From Multifurca ochricompacta (Eukaryota; Basidiomycota; Agaricomycetes; Russulales; Russulaceae), in NCBI GenBank assembly GCA_022496185.1, contig WTXG01000008.1:186001-250000 (forward strand): a DNA stretch of 64,000 nucleotides. The letters are read 5' to 3'. Positions 46,056 to 57,816 of this stretch are shown in pieces; the first letter of the stretch is position 1; every line of letters starts with the position of its first letter. The notes under the pieces were generated by a model, which saw only the letters and a list, made by a program, of their open reading frames with translations, did no database searches and was not told the origin of the DNA. Made by a program: the position numbers and the translations under genes.

Positions 46056-48510
46056 TCAACCCATAAATGCGAGCTCGCTCAGCCGTCGACTCTCTTCATC
46101 GTCAATCTGGGAAGCTTGCGCAGAGATACTCGCACCGTTATGTATTGTAACGTTCAGTGGTGATGGAGGGGGTGACTGAGGCAGAGTGTCCAAGGGCGAA
46201 AACGTCGAACGAGGACGAGCACGCGGATGCAATGCATTCGTCATGGAACGACGTAAGTTGTTCATCGATGCTGATTTTGTAACCTCAGCAGATGGAGGTG
46301 GGCCAAGTGTTGATGCCCGCTTTTTTGATTTACCCAAGAAAGCGAGAGACTTGCGTCGTGGTGGATTTACCGTAGGCACATCCACTCTTGGCTGAGTAAC
46401 TGGGTTGACGGGAATGGTGCTAGGAGGGTTGGGGAAAGTATCTAGGTCATCATCATCCTCTGGGAATGTCTCAGACGTCTCAATAATAATTTCTTGATAG
46501 AGAAAGCCTCCCTCGCTGCTCTTGAGTGTGGTTGGTGTGGTATTGGCACGTCGGCCTTTGATGGGCAGGGTATATGAGACAGGGGAAGAAGGAAAGATAT
46601 CCCCACTGTCGGTGATAATAGTGCTGTGCGAGATCTCAGAGGATGAGGAATAAAGTAAGGACGGTAGCGTAGGGCTCGTAGGAGAAGACGTCAAGGTTTC
46701 AGACACAGACACAGACGGATGAAGATACAACGAGGAAGTACCAGGAGAGATCTCCGGCGACGTAGGGGAATCTGGTGGAACAGGGAGAAGTCCCGTGGGC
46801 GCGGGTCGCAAGCTCGGCACAAAGCGTGGACCAGGAGGCAATAAAGGAGAGCGGGGTGGTTGCAAGTCTTCCGACTGACGGGAAGGTGACACAGATCGCT
46901 GCGACAAGGAAGTACGTATCGACAATTGTGACCTGGCAGCGACCGGGGGACCTTGTCCGAGTGACCTTTTAGAAGAACGAGGCGAAGAAGGTACCGATGG
47001 AGACAGATACACTTTCACATCTTCAAATGTCCCTTTTGTCGGGCTTCCGGTGGGTACGTTTACCTCTAGAAGGGGTAGGGATGGCGTAGACTGCTGCGCC
47101 GGCTGCGTCAAGTCTTCTGAACTTGGAGCTGGGGCAAGGTTGGCTCAGAAGGACAAGACCACTCTTGAAGATGAACAGACTCCTTGAGAGAAGCGGCCCG
47201 GACTGACGGGATCGGGGAATGAGGTATACCCAAAGAAAGTGTTTGTAGGCGAGGTGATTCAGGAAGGGGGACTGATGTAGGTCTACATTCAGTACCCTTG
47301 ATAATTCCTGAACATCACCTGCCACGTCGATCGGCGAATCTACTGTAAACAGAGAGTTCAGTCAGAAAGACGAGTTCACGCGGATTCCTTGGGGTTTTAC
47401 GAACCTTCAGGCACGGAATTCACAGGGATGTCATCTTGGGATAGGCCATAGGACAACCAGTTTAAATTACTGACCCGCCAGGACTGTGCGATCCCTTTTG
47501 CATCACTGTACCTGGTGTCAGCGCCTGAGAAAGACGATTCATTCGTTTGGAGCGTATCAATGCGCCGATCTTCATCCGCTTCTATGGCCGATAAATCCCT
47601 TGATCGTCGTGTCGGAAGCAGACCCCGGGCGCGTAAGGCTTCATCACGACGTTCCTTTGATGCAATATCATTGGGGAGAGCATAGGTACTGCTTGCGCAT
47701 GAGAGGGCCTCCGACGGAGATTGTCTTGTGGCTGCACAGTCTCAGGTGGGGCAGGGCAGGTACCGTTTCGAGAGTAGCCTCGGGAGGATGAGTTCGAAAC
47801 CGAAACTTATTGGTTAGGGTGCCAAAGAAAGTCTTCTGGCGCTTTGGTCGGGGCGTGCGGGTTGCTATTTGTTCTGCAAGAGGTTCAGAGGGCTCTGAGG
47901 AAGAGCTAAGGAAATCAAATTAAGACGATTTCAAACAAAGGATTGGCAGTTGCATGTGCGTGACTCACTTGGGTAAATCAAAAGGCGCCTCCCTGTGAGC
48001 ATAAGATGAGTACTTGAGAAGGGGGAGGGGGAGGTCAAAGACATGTAGGACGACTCACGAAGATGAAGGGTCATGGTTCGGTTCCGCGGGGTGGATGGTT
48101 GGCTTGGATGCAGGCCTGGAAGTCGTAAAGAGAGAGATGAGCATGAAGGACATTGGAAGAAAGAAGGGATGCAATGGATCGATGAGGGTACTCGGCTGGC
48201 CGGTTATATAACAGAGAATGACTGGAAGAGAAGAGCAGGCACGAGTGTCCGTACCTTCCGGTCAGTGGACTCTCATCGCGTGTGGAAATGTTTCCACTCT
48301 TTGACATGACAATGACAGTGCTGTTGGGTCGGCCTACGTCCGCATAATCAGGGTTTAGGTATGGATGCGATGAAACGAGACCATTGGGTATGCACCTTGT
48401 CCCCAACCATTCCTCGGGCGAGATGCACTCCTACCATGCCGCGAACTACTCGGTTGTCGCTGAACTTTCCTCTTGTTACCGAAGCCGACGCGAATCATAA
48501 AACGCTGCAT
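46056..48510 (-). CDS. Ser/Pro-rich protein of unknown function, multiply frame-broken
   Basis: The first exon reads MQRFMIRVGFGNKRKVQ, then GWGQGRPNSTVIVMSKSGNI across an intron, SRPASKPTIHPAEPNHDPSS, and PKRQKTFFGTLTNKFRFR. A conserved-looking block follows: SKERRDEALRARGLLPTRRS with RDLSAIEADEDRRIDTLQTN and NLNWLSYGLSQDDIP. The large last exon is Ser/Pro-rich with basic RRKSLAFLGKSKKRASTLG and ends ESRRLSELAFMG. Single missing bases are needed near 47133-47141, 47265-47270, 47693 and 47747-47751. I recognise the middle block as common in mushroom hypothetical proteins but know no function. The start at 48510 is one of three nearby in-frame Mets. Confidence 0.65.
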
Positions 48511-50369
48511 ATAGTCGGGTGACATAGTGTGAGGAGGAGACATGAGGAGTGAGAAAGGAGTGGAGTTGTTAAGAAGTTGTCTCTGGGAAATGAAAAGAGT
48601 GCGTATAAGAAGATTGGGGATATAACCTGAGCTCGATGAATTCGGGCGGGGCAAAGGTCGACCATAGGTCGGATGACTTGTCGGTCCAGACTGCGGTATA
48701 TAAAAATGTTCTCACATGAGTGGAGAGCCCGGTACCCAAGCGGACGGCACTTGATGAAATCACCAGATCACAAGGACAAGGGTACCAAAAGGAAGGAAGG
48801 ATGGATGAAATGAATTGTCATGAAATGAAATGGCATGGTACCACATCCTCCAGATGAGATCTATCGAAACTCACACCCTCATTTTTCCCGGGAAGGCGAG
48901 GGCAAGTTTAAAAAAATAAAATTGAAATATAAATTTTTTTTAAAAAAGAAGGAAAGAGAGAGAGAGAGAGAGAAAAAACTTGTGAGATTGTTTAATTCTG
49001 AATTGTAGAAGTTGCCCATAACGGCGTAATCCCATAAGATGTTGGATGGGGGGGAGACGGCTCAAAGAGAATAAGAAGAATGAGAATGAGAATGAGAATG
49101 AGCGTGAGTGTGAGTGTGAACATTCCTATTCCGGCCATCCCTCATCCCTTTCACCCTCCTCCCCATCCCCCATCCCCATCCTCCCCATCCCCCACAATAC
49201 ACCACCCAACCCCGCTACCCTTTAACCCTCCGCGATCATCCACGCGGTCTAAGAGAATAAACCTTATAATTCGAACTTGAACGGCGGAGCGATAGCGTGA
49301 ATACCCCGGTTGATCGGGTTCTAGGTCACATCTCCACTCAACCGAGCTCACGTAAAAGAGAAAAAAAAAAGGTCGCCACTGATTGGGTTCCGCGGAAAAA
49401 GTGTCGCCACCGCACTCCATTCCATTCGAGTATTCACTTTACCTTTTCCTTTACAGTTTTCCTTAATCATCAACGCTGATCACCAACTTCTGAATAAAGT
49501 GGAGCCTTGTCAGTTCTAGTTCTTCTTTTTTTAAGAAAGCGGTCGACAGCGGATTGAATACACCTTGTCCGCCGCCGCCATTCTACTGCTGCTACTGCAA
49601 CACGATTAGTCAGCCGGACATTTTTACACAACGACAACTTACTTTTTCACTCGCGATGTATGCGCCGTCAATAAGCGATGTCATCCATCTTTTTCTCGTA
49701 TTTATTATTTTTAAATGAATAAATAAATAAACAAACAAACAAATAAACAAAAAGTGCGCGCTCACCATTAAGGCAGCAATAATCGTGGCGCTTTGCTTTT
49801 GTGTGATATTATTATCCGCCGTGTGGAGACGGCGGAACGCCCCTTGCTCCTCGGTTTTGGTCACCGGTTCTCTTTTGATTAGCGTTGGCAAGGAAAAGAG
49901 AAAGGAATATGGTCGTGCGTGTGACGAACACGAACACGAACAACAAAATACATCGTCACCACGCACGCTGATGATCGCATCACAGGTTCCCGATCTTTTC
50001 AGTCATCACTCTGCGAGGAACTGAGTTGATCTTTCCAATTCCATCCATCAAGAGGCTCTCACTCTCGGGATACTTTCCTTCCCCTCCCCCCTCCCCCCAC
50101 CCTCTCTCTCTCAGATTGCTCGGCCGAGCCTTCAAATCAGCATTCAAGTGACCAAAATTTCCCAACCAACTTTTTGTTCGATTCCTGTGCCGTATGTCTC
50201 ATGCTCAGTAACCCATTACTACACCCCTGAGTGAACATTATATATATATACATATGAAGTAAAAAAGAAAGAAAAGGACCCCTGATGGTGGTAACTGGCC
50301 GAGGGAATATATACGATAATGGCTTCAAGATGCGGACTCTGCCTTTTCATAGAACCATCAATCAACTCG
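48511..50369. other. Gene-free region with microsatellites
   Basis: No supported gene. Simple repeats: (AG)n at 48955-48973, (GAATGA)/(GAGTGT)n at 49078-49120, CCCCATCC units at 49155-49195, (AAAT/AAAC)n at 49717-49753 and (TA)n near 50238-50248. The short open frames here have no recognisable protein content. Confidence 0.5.
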
Positions 50370-51659
50370 TCACTTACTCAATCGAATGGATATAGCGTCA
50401 ACAAGCAATTTCCCAGGACGAAGGTGCTCGGGCAAAAAGTCAGCCGAGAACATTCCACGCTGGGCCCATCCGTCAACCATCACCATTCCCCAGACGAGTA
50501 CCCACAACATGGTCCATAACCAGCCCAACATTCCTTGCACCCGTACCCCCGTCGCCTTTTTGAACGCGTCTTCGAAAACGGTACCAAGGCCCATGAAAAG
50601 GAAGAATATTCCAGCGGCAATAAAGTCGGTTCCATGACCGAGCCCCCACATCCCGAGATAATGGATGGTAGCAGATATCGTGAACGCCCCAATTAACGCA
50701 CCAGGCTGTCCTAAAAGTGCTCCACCTGGACGCGCCCCAAAGGTGATGAAAAAGTGTCGGAAGAATTGATGCCACCGAAAGCTCCAGAATTCGTGAATCG
50801 AGGTAGATAACCACGGTCGATGGGAATTCGGTGGCCAATGTGAGGCGGGTTGACGGAGGATTATTCGCCCGATTAATGTCGCGATATGATACATCGAGTC
50901 GATGACCGCGTACACCCACACGCCCCCACAGATGGCACAAATAGCTGCTGCACCAACGCGGGCCAAAGGCTGAGGCTCGGGTTGAAGATGGAACCACCTC
51001 CGATCTGGTTAATGGCCGGAGAGAGTGTGCTCATGATATGATGTGAAGCGTCAAACGCCGCGACTTTGAGGAACAATTTTGCCACAACTGAACCGATAGA
51101 AACTGGCGGGATGTCTCCATCGGGGAATGGCTTGGATGACCATGACCATCCGATTCCACGCTGATTGCAGAAGAGATCAACCCGTCTAGAAGGACATTTG
51201 ATACGGATAAAGGACGTTCGACGACGGCAGCATTCTGACCCTTCCGGATATCGTATCTCCTCAGTGGTTTCTTGGTGAACGTCCATTCAAACGTTCTCAA
51301 TGCCATGAAAAACATTGACATCTAATGAGACAACTTTTTTAAGCCAAACCAAAAATGCCGCAAAACTCTTTTAAAAAAAAAACGCGTTAATGGATCGATC
51401 GTACCACAAACCCAAAATTCCAGAAATTGAGCCGGTCAGCGCTCTCGAGTCCAATCGCTTGCGCCAACCATTGTGAAAAATCGAGTTCTAAAGCACATCT
51501 CCTGGCTTGCCACACGATATAAGGCAATAAGGGAAGCTTGAGAGGTAAGTGTTTGGAAATATAGCGAGTATTCCAGTGCGTAATAGCTCAGGAGCAAGGG
51601 GGAGAGGGCGGCCCACGTGAAGGCTGACGAAGAGCGGGGTCCGGAAGATCAAGGAGCAT
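50370..51659 (-). CDS. Wax-synthase-like acyltransferase (MBOAT_2), damaged copy
   Basis: This family of membrane O-acyltransferases moves fatty acyl groups from CoA onto alcohols in the ER. Visible parts are LSYYALEYSLYFQTL, LLPYIVWQARRCALELDFSQ, FWNFGFV then MALRTFEWTFTKKPLRRYD, FCNQRGIGWSWSSKPFPDG and FDASHHIMSTLSPAINQIGG. The best-conserved block is STSIHEFWSFRWHQFFRHFF with PGALIGAFTISATIHYLGMW, containing the family His residues. Frame corrections are needed near 50965-50967, 51178-51180 and 51540-51546. The last of these needs an extra base removed or two added, unlike the others. The N-terminus is unclear, so this may be a pseudogene. It is the tandem partner of the intact copy downstream at 52085-53520. 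The 425 bp between them hold no other gene. Confidence 0.72.
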
Positions 51660-52084
51660 CGTGAACGACTTGAGCGATAGCGGGTCACTGGCTTTGGACC
51701 ACTGAAGGATTAAACGTCGCTGGGATGTCTGAATCATGTCTGAATCATCACCATGGGTTAAATACCTCCACTGCAGTTAAACATATCAACGTCGCGTTCG
51801 CGTCCACTTCGGAAGAAACCGGTACGGGAGGCGCCCATAAGTTATATATATTGTTCGGGTGAATCCTCAATATCCCATTATCTATCTCTTTCTTTCCTTT
51901 TTGCCACTGTGGAATGTATTTCGTGGCGTAGCAAGTACGATGCGATACAGGCCGCGCAATACAATCATATCGGCCATCTTTTGTCTTCTTAAACAGGCAA
52001 TAAAAAATTTAAAGCCAACCTTGTTCATATTTTGTTTTGATTCATGAATCTACCAACGGCTATACTGCCTCCAAGTCATGCCTC

Positions 52085-53520
52085 TCACTGCAATGGTTGT
52101 CCGTGTAGTTCCACCCACCTCTGCGTAACATTCACCCAATAGAGAGCTGGGCGTGCTACATCGGCAGACATCTTACTGATAATGAGCCCTCTTCTTGCCC
52201 ACGTATCCACAATCCAGCTCCCCCAAAAGAACATCCATACCATAGCCCATAACCAACCCAACGGTCCTCGCACCTTCACGCCCGTCTTTTCTCGCCAAAC
52301 CACTTCGAGGATGCAGCCCACGCCCATCATGACAAAGAAGAACGTCACGGATGATAACTCGGTCCCAATTCCTGCGCCCCACACGCCAAAGTCGTGCATG
52401 ATCCCAGAAACGAAGAACGCGCCGAGAACACCACCTACTCGCCCGAATAATTGCGCCGCTGGTTTCGCTCCACAAGCGATGAAAGATCGTTTGAAAACCT
52501 GGTGCCAGCGCCACCCCCAAAAGTCTCCCAGGCTGGTCGCCATCCACGGCGCATGGAAGAGGGGTGGCCACTGTTCTCCGACCTGACCGAAAACCGTCAT
52601 CGCGATGAACCCAACTGCATAGTAGGTAGCCTGGAAAGATGTGCAGAGCCCAAGCGGACAAATAAATGTCATGGCAATCACTTTTCCATAGCGCAGGAGA
52701 GGCGGAAGGTCGGGATTGAAGATCGACCCGCCGTGGGGATGCGTAGGATACTTGGATGGCGAAAGGTCCCACGACTGCTGTGCGAACAAAACAAAATCGA
52801 AGAATACTTGTGTCGTCAAAAATCCGACAAGGAAGTCGATCGGGCCCTGCGGCGCGACAGTGCCCGAACTCGGCGGCACATAGATGCCCTTGCCCCAGTT
52901 CCAGCCTATGCCGCGTGCGTTGAACGTCAAGTCAAAGGCATTCAACAGGGCGCCTTTTAATTGGGTCACGAGGTCTTTAGGCGCGTCAGCGGGAAGCGCC
53001 GAGAATCGCTCCCGTATGAATGGTTTCGTCGCCGTCGCAAAGTCAGTGGCACGTAGCATCAGAAAGGACAAGAACCACTAGCACACCAACAAGCATCTGA
53101 ATCAGGATCAAGATACCGTTTAGAATAGGAAGTTGACGTACGCATACGGTCATACTGGTCCAGTTGTACCCAGGTTCGTCGGATCCATCAAAATTGTATT
53201 TTGTGGAAACTCGCCAAGCGAGCATCCCCATCGCAGGCAATAGGCTCAAGCGCAGTACCCTCGTATTTGAGAGCTGGACAAGAACGGCGAGAGCGTAGAA
53301 GAAGAGGAGCACGGGTACAAATTCTGTGAGCATGACATGCTGGGTGGCAGGGATGCGATCGGCAGCGGAAGGAATAAGGCCATTTGGGATCAAGCTCTCC
53401 GGAAATGTGCCATCGAGACTGCAAGGAGTAAGTGAGGGTGTGAATACCTAAAGGTTGACAGACTCACTTGGCCAAGTTTACAGCAAGAGTGTAAGGATGT
53501 AAGGCTTCTGAGAAGCCCAT
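52085..53520 (-). CDS. Wax-synthase-like acyltransferase (MBOAT_2), intact copy
   Basis: Three exons in phase: MGFSEALHPYTLAVNLA from 53520, then NLDGTFPESLIPNGLIPSAA with a membrane segment (FVPVLLFFYALAVLVQLSN), then a long exon from WFLSFLMLRATDFA to the stop at 52085-52087. Family blocks are FNARGIGWNWGKG, PHGGSIFNPDLPPLLRYGK, TSLGDFWGWRWHQVFKRSFI and GAFFVSGIMHDFGVWGAGIG with candidate catalytic His. Several more hydrophobic helices follow (VTFFFVMMGVGCILEV, WLWAMVWMFFWGSWIVD). It probably makes wax or other esters from acyl-CoA, with acceptor unknown. It is clearly paralogous to the upstream damaged copy in domain order, but diverged. Confidence 0.88.
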
Positions 53521-54370
53521 CTTTGTTGAACAGATAGAAAAATAAAATAAAAGATGAACGAGATGACGAGACGACAGGGCGAAAGAGGAAGGGTTACAAC
53601 TAGATGCGGGCTTTATAGGTATCCTATGTTAGCAGGTACCATGAAGTGTAGTAGAAGAAAAGGAGAGGGGTATGAGTGGAAGTCTGACATGATTGACACT
53701 TCCGTAATCTGTGTATCATTGATCAGATGGTCTGCTGGGAGAAAGTGTTCGTATCACGAATTCGACATATCACGGTCGAAATGTGGAAGCGCAACCGAGT
53801 AGCTCGGGAGGAGAAAGCTACGATGGGCGAACCAACATTGATCTCTGAAGAGCTCTCTGGAGCTCACGCGGGCCGGTGAGATTAGAACAGTGTCAAAGCT
53901 CGCTCGCGAGCATGTCGAGTTCCGAATATTGTCATTATCAGGAACAGGAAATGGTTCAAGAGGAAATGGAAAATGTAGTAATACGCGCTCGCACTTGACA
54001 GGCTCATAAAATGAACCTGAAAATGGTGGTTAAAGTTCAGCCAAAGTTCAGCCATTGATATTGACCATTGGAATTGACCTTGACCTTTGTGGAGCGGAGA
54101 TAGAAATGGGTAATGATTACATCATCACGGAAATCATGGAAATTGTAATAACTAAGACAGCGTAACCCAGTTACGCCGTTCAGCAGTCATTTATTCCGAG
54201 AAGGTAACGGCAATGACATTGATTTCGGAAAAATATTGAGAACATATCTGACGAGCCACCTGCTACAATCAAGTAAACAAGGAATCCCGCCTCATTAATC
54301 GGCGAGTGAGACCCTTCTTCCAGTTTACAGATCGTACCCATGCACTTTTTAAGGTAGTCTGCAAACCGAC
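53521..54370. other. Intergenic region
   Basis: 0.85 kb between the intact acyltransferase start and the stop of membrane protein A. No gene is seen. AGTTCAGCC is repeated near 54036-54052. Confidence 0.4.
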
Positions 54371-55605
54371 CTATGTCCATCCTGGTATTTTCGGGTGGAG
54401 CAAATTTCCCATGGCACTCTGCTGACTACTCTCGAGCTGCAAGACTCATTAACGAATTGTAACGGCTCGCAGCTGCGGACACTCACTTGGGAATTCTGGG
54501 TTCCTTTGGGCGTGGTGCTGATGCCTAGCGGATTGACGCTCCCTAGGACATTGGCGAATTTGGTCACGCCTTGGGTCATTGCCGTCTGCGTAGCCCCTAT
54601 TGCGGCAGCTGGGTTCGTAACTGTTTGAATAGCAGCACCTGCTGCCTGAACAGCATTTTTTGCGACATCCGGAACTACGGGCACGCTCGCAGCAATGCCT
54701 TGTTCACCAGACACCAAGTGCGTAATATTCGTGATATTCTTCGTTAAGGCGGTCTGCCCGTTCTGTAAGAGGGAAACGCCGTTGGTGACAGCTTTTGTGG
54801 CACCCTCTGTGAGAACAGCAGCCCCATTCGCTCCGGCTGTTGCGATGGAAGTGGCTTGTTCGGTGATCTTGTGTCGTCCCTCAGATACAACTTGAGAAAT
54901 ATCTGTCACCGTTTTGGCGGCATCGCCTGCAATACTAGCAGCACCCCCTATAAGAGCGGTAGCATTACCCGCAACAGCAGAAGCACCTGCGGAAGCAATA
55001 CCGCCCGCGATGCCGGCCGTTCCGCTCATGGCAACACCGCCAAAGATGCTAAGCCCGCTCATCATGCTCTGTGGCAGGCTTGAGATGAGCCATGTGACCG
55101 TGCCCATCGTTAGTACACCATGTTGATAAAGCCAGAAGGCTATCTTGAACACAGAGGGCAGCCGTGGGAATAAGCGCCGAACTGTGAGTTCGTAAATAGC
55201 GATGAGGGGAGGTATGCTAAGTGTCTAATGAGTGAGAGGCATGTGAGAATGTGTGGAGGATAGTGTAGTGTCTGGTGCATACGACAAAACCCCAGACAAA
55301 GGACGGGGTAAACCTTTGTACTATCGCGAGAAACTTGGAAAGGATGAAAAACACGAGTTTCAGAGGCATATCCCAGACGCTTGGGCTCGGCTTTGGTGCG
55401 GCCCAAGAGAGGGCTCCACCGGGTATTAGACTAGGGGTTTCATTGCTTTGAGAGGCCTTTCGATTAAAAATGTTGGATGAGAAAATCCCAGTCGCTGATG
55501 CTGTTGTGGTATTCTTGTAGAAGAAGAGCATTCAAAACAACAAATTTGATGATAAACAAAAAAACATACGCCATTGGTCTGTGGGAACAGGGCAGATGCC
55601 AACAT
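54371..55605 (-). CDS. Membrane protein A: hydrophobic hairpin plus Ala-rich amphipathic region
   Basis: An unrecognised protein of about 350 residues. The suggested start at 55605 (MLASALFPQTNG) is joined over an intron to NTTTASATGIFSSNIFNRKA. Two hydrophobic segments follow (MPLKLVFFILSKFLAIVQRF, then PSFVWGIPPLIAI), next the motif YELTVRRLFPRLPSVFKIAF and WLYQHGVLTMGTVTWLISSL. The C-terminal half is Ala/Gly/Thr/Val-rich and amphipathic (ITEQATSIATAGANGAAVLT, GVSLLQNGQTALTKNITNIT), resembling apolipoprotein or perilipin helices in composition only. The last exon after NSQ is uncertain. Protein B shares the YE-x2-VR-x3-P-x-LPS motif. The two acyltransferases upstream suggest a lipid-body role (inference). 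Confidence 0.6.
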
Positions 55606-56809
55606 GGGGAAAGACTTCGAAATCTGTAAGACCTTTGCTACGCTACAAACCTAGCAACCTTTTATCCTCAGTGCATGTGACATGAGAGCAGGTGAAGCGA
55701 GTCCACTCAGTGTGCGAAACGCCCATGTTATTGGGCGTGCAGGGAAGCCAATAAAAGAGTCCATTCCATGATTATAAGAATGATGAGGATCAGCTTGAAG
55801 TATGTTAAGTAAGGTAACTTGACGGGAGATTTGGGCGGCACCTACCTTTGTATGGTGTGGACAATCGAAGGTTTTCCGAATAAAAAAGCAAGAGGCCCGC
55901 AATCTCATGGTGTCATAATATAAGTTAACCATATGTATCTTGACATTGGCATCACGAATGGAGATGGACGAACACCGCGCAACTGCACGAATTAGTATGA
56001 TACAAACCGAAAGTTCACAAGAGCGCAGTTGTCAGTTGTTAATTCGCCGAGAAGTAGTCCAGAGTGTCCCGGCGTCCCGTGTATATTGGCGAGAGGAGAA
56101 AGGAATTGGCAGCTCAACGCTCGGAAGCATACCGCGGGGCAGACTCTGAATGTCACCCCCCCGGTTTACATTGACACGCAACCGGTGCAATCGCTCACAA
56201 GTTATGTCATCTTGTTCGCGCGCAACGTCGGAAACCCAACAATGTGATGGGATCCATGTACATTCATCGATGTGCCTACGAGTTTCCGAATCCGAATAGA
56301 GACGCCAGAGGAGCAAATTCTAAGCATTGCTACAGCTGAGATTCTTGGGTCAAGGCTGCTAACCGGTCCAACTCGCTCCCAACAAGTGGAGGTATCGACG
56401 CTCAATCAGTGTGAGTGCGAGTAGGGAGAGTGGGGCCAGGCTAGGCTAGCAGAATTCACGCCATGCAATTCGAGGCATTCATTTGTCATCATTTGATACA
56501 TTGCCGCCTCCAATAATCACGTGGTTACGCAAATAGACTTGCTGATGTACGTAGGTGTACCATGTCCCGCTATGTCGTCGTGACACTATTTTTTCTTGGG
56601 TGACCTACTAATCCATGATCTAGAATGTACGGGCTTGTCATCGTTGAAAATGTGATATATGTTGCGCTGGGCTGTAACTCGGATCCCAATATTTTAGTGC
56701 CCCCATCTAACTATTTCAAATTTGAAAAAATGCCACGAGTCACGACTCGTCACACCTCGTAGTTTTTATTACCAATTGGCCACAAAATAACATCTTTGCG
56801 GAGTAAAAT
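55606..56809. other. Intergenic region between membrane proteins A and B
   Basis: 1.2 kb. A minus-strand open stretch (about 55930-55650, including MDSFIGFPARPITWAF) could be a 5' exon of protein A, but the splice phase does not fit. No other gene is recognised. Confidence 0.35.
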
Positions 56810-57816
56810 TCATGTCATATAATCCCCCGGAGGGTAAGATACACGAAAACCAATGTCTATCGCCGCCGAAAGGTTCGCGGAAAAGTTGAGGCGCAGTGCG
56901 GAGTTTACCATTGTTCGGATGCAGGAATATAATTCAATTAGAGCCCGAATGACTTCTCGGTTTCCGCCTGCGCAGCCTTTCCCGAAACCAATCAACTCAA
57001 CTGCGGCCTGCCAGTCACTCCTGTGCTCTCACCTTAACATTCGCCAGCCCTGCATCCAAATCACCAGGAGATAAAGTTGGGATCTTCTTCAGCGCCGTTT
57101 CAAGTTTCGAGAGACTGCCTGAGGACGCACCACCATTGGCGTCACCATTACCGACTCCGTTACTTCCATCTTGACCGCCGGCATTGATTATCGCGTTATA
57201 ATCGACGTCCAGGGTAGGATATTTTCCGACTGGACCTGGACCTTTATACGGCCCAGAAATAATACTGGTGAACGTGGGGAGTTTGATGCCATACGGGAAT
57301 AGAGTAAACAGAAAACCGCGGATGGAAGGCAGCCAAGGAATCACTGTTCTGACCCGACCTTCGTAGAAGTTGAGGACGAATCGGAGCGGCAGGGTCTGTC
57401 ACAAAGATTAAGCGGGCCACTTTGAGACACTTGGAGACTACATACCAGAAAACGCCAAATAAGAGCCCTTATGAGTTTGAACGTAGTTAACCACCAGCTA
57501 AGTGGGATTAGAATGGTGAACTTGAGATGTTCAAGAAACATTTGAACTGTTCATTATAGAAACGCTTGATGCGCTGAGGCAGCGATGGAATTTGCTGTGA
57601 AGCATGCTCGTGTGAGACCTTATAGAGACCAGTGGTGAGGCGCATAGGACGTCTCAACGACTATCGACCACTTACTGGTCCGCCTTGCTGTTTGTGGGCA
57701 TACTGAGAGGCAAAAGAGCTCCGATGTGGAATGGGTCCCTAACGGCAAATGACACTCTGTAGGTGATTGTGTGCCCTGTTAACAGCCCTTTTAAGCTGTA
57801 GGGGAATCCAAGCCAT
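56810..57816 (-). CDS. Membrane protein B: paralogue of A, frame-broken
   Basis: An unrecognised protein. The likely N-terminus at 57816 (MAWIPLQLKRA) is uncertain. Clear coding begins with QIPSLPQRIKRFYNEQFK and continues, after one added A near 57541-57543, into FLEHLKFTILIPLSWWLTTF and KLIRALIWRFL. After an intron (about 57393-57448) comes LPLRFVLNFYEGRVRTVIPW, then LPSIRGFLFTLFPYGIKLP. This matches protein A at YE-x2-VR-x3-P-x-LPS. A Gly/Asn-rich linker (about 57180-57120) leads to SKLETALKKIPTLSPGDLDA. The frame stops at 57015, but a better C-terminus (AAVELIGFGKGCAGGNREVI, then LIELYSCIRTMVNSALRLNF) continues in the next frame to 56810, which again suggests an indel near 57020. Function is unknown. 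Confidence 0.5.

Noticed and set aside
49610..49966. Minus-strand open frame with a run of hydrophobic residues
   Set aside because: The hydrophobic run comes from AT-rich microsatellite sequence (49717-49753) and has no splice or family support.
55650..55932. Minus-strand open frame with MDSFIGFPARPITWAF as first exon of protein A
   Set aside because: The only nearby donor leaves the wrong phase for the next exon, so it was not joined, though a frame error could hide a link.
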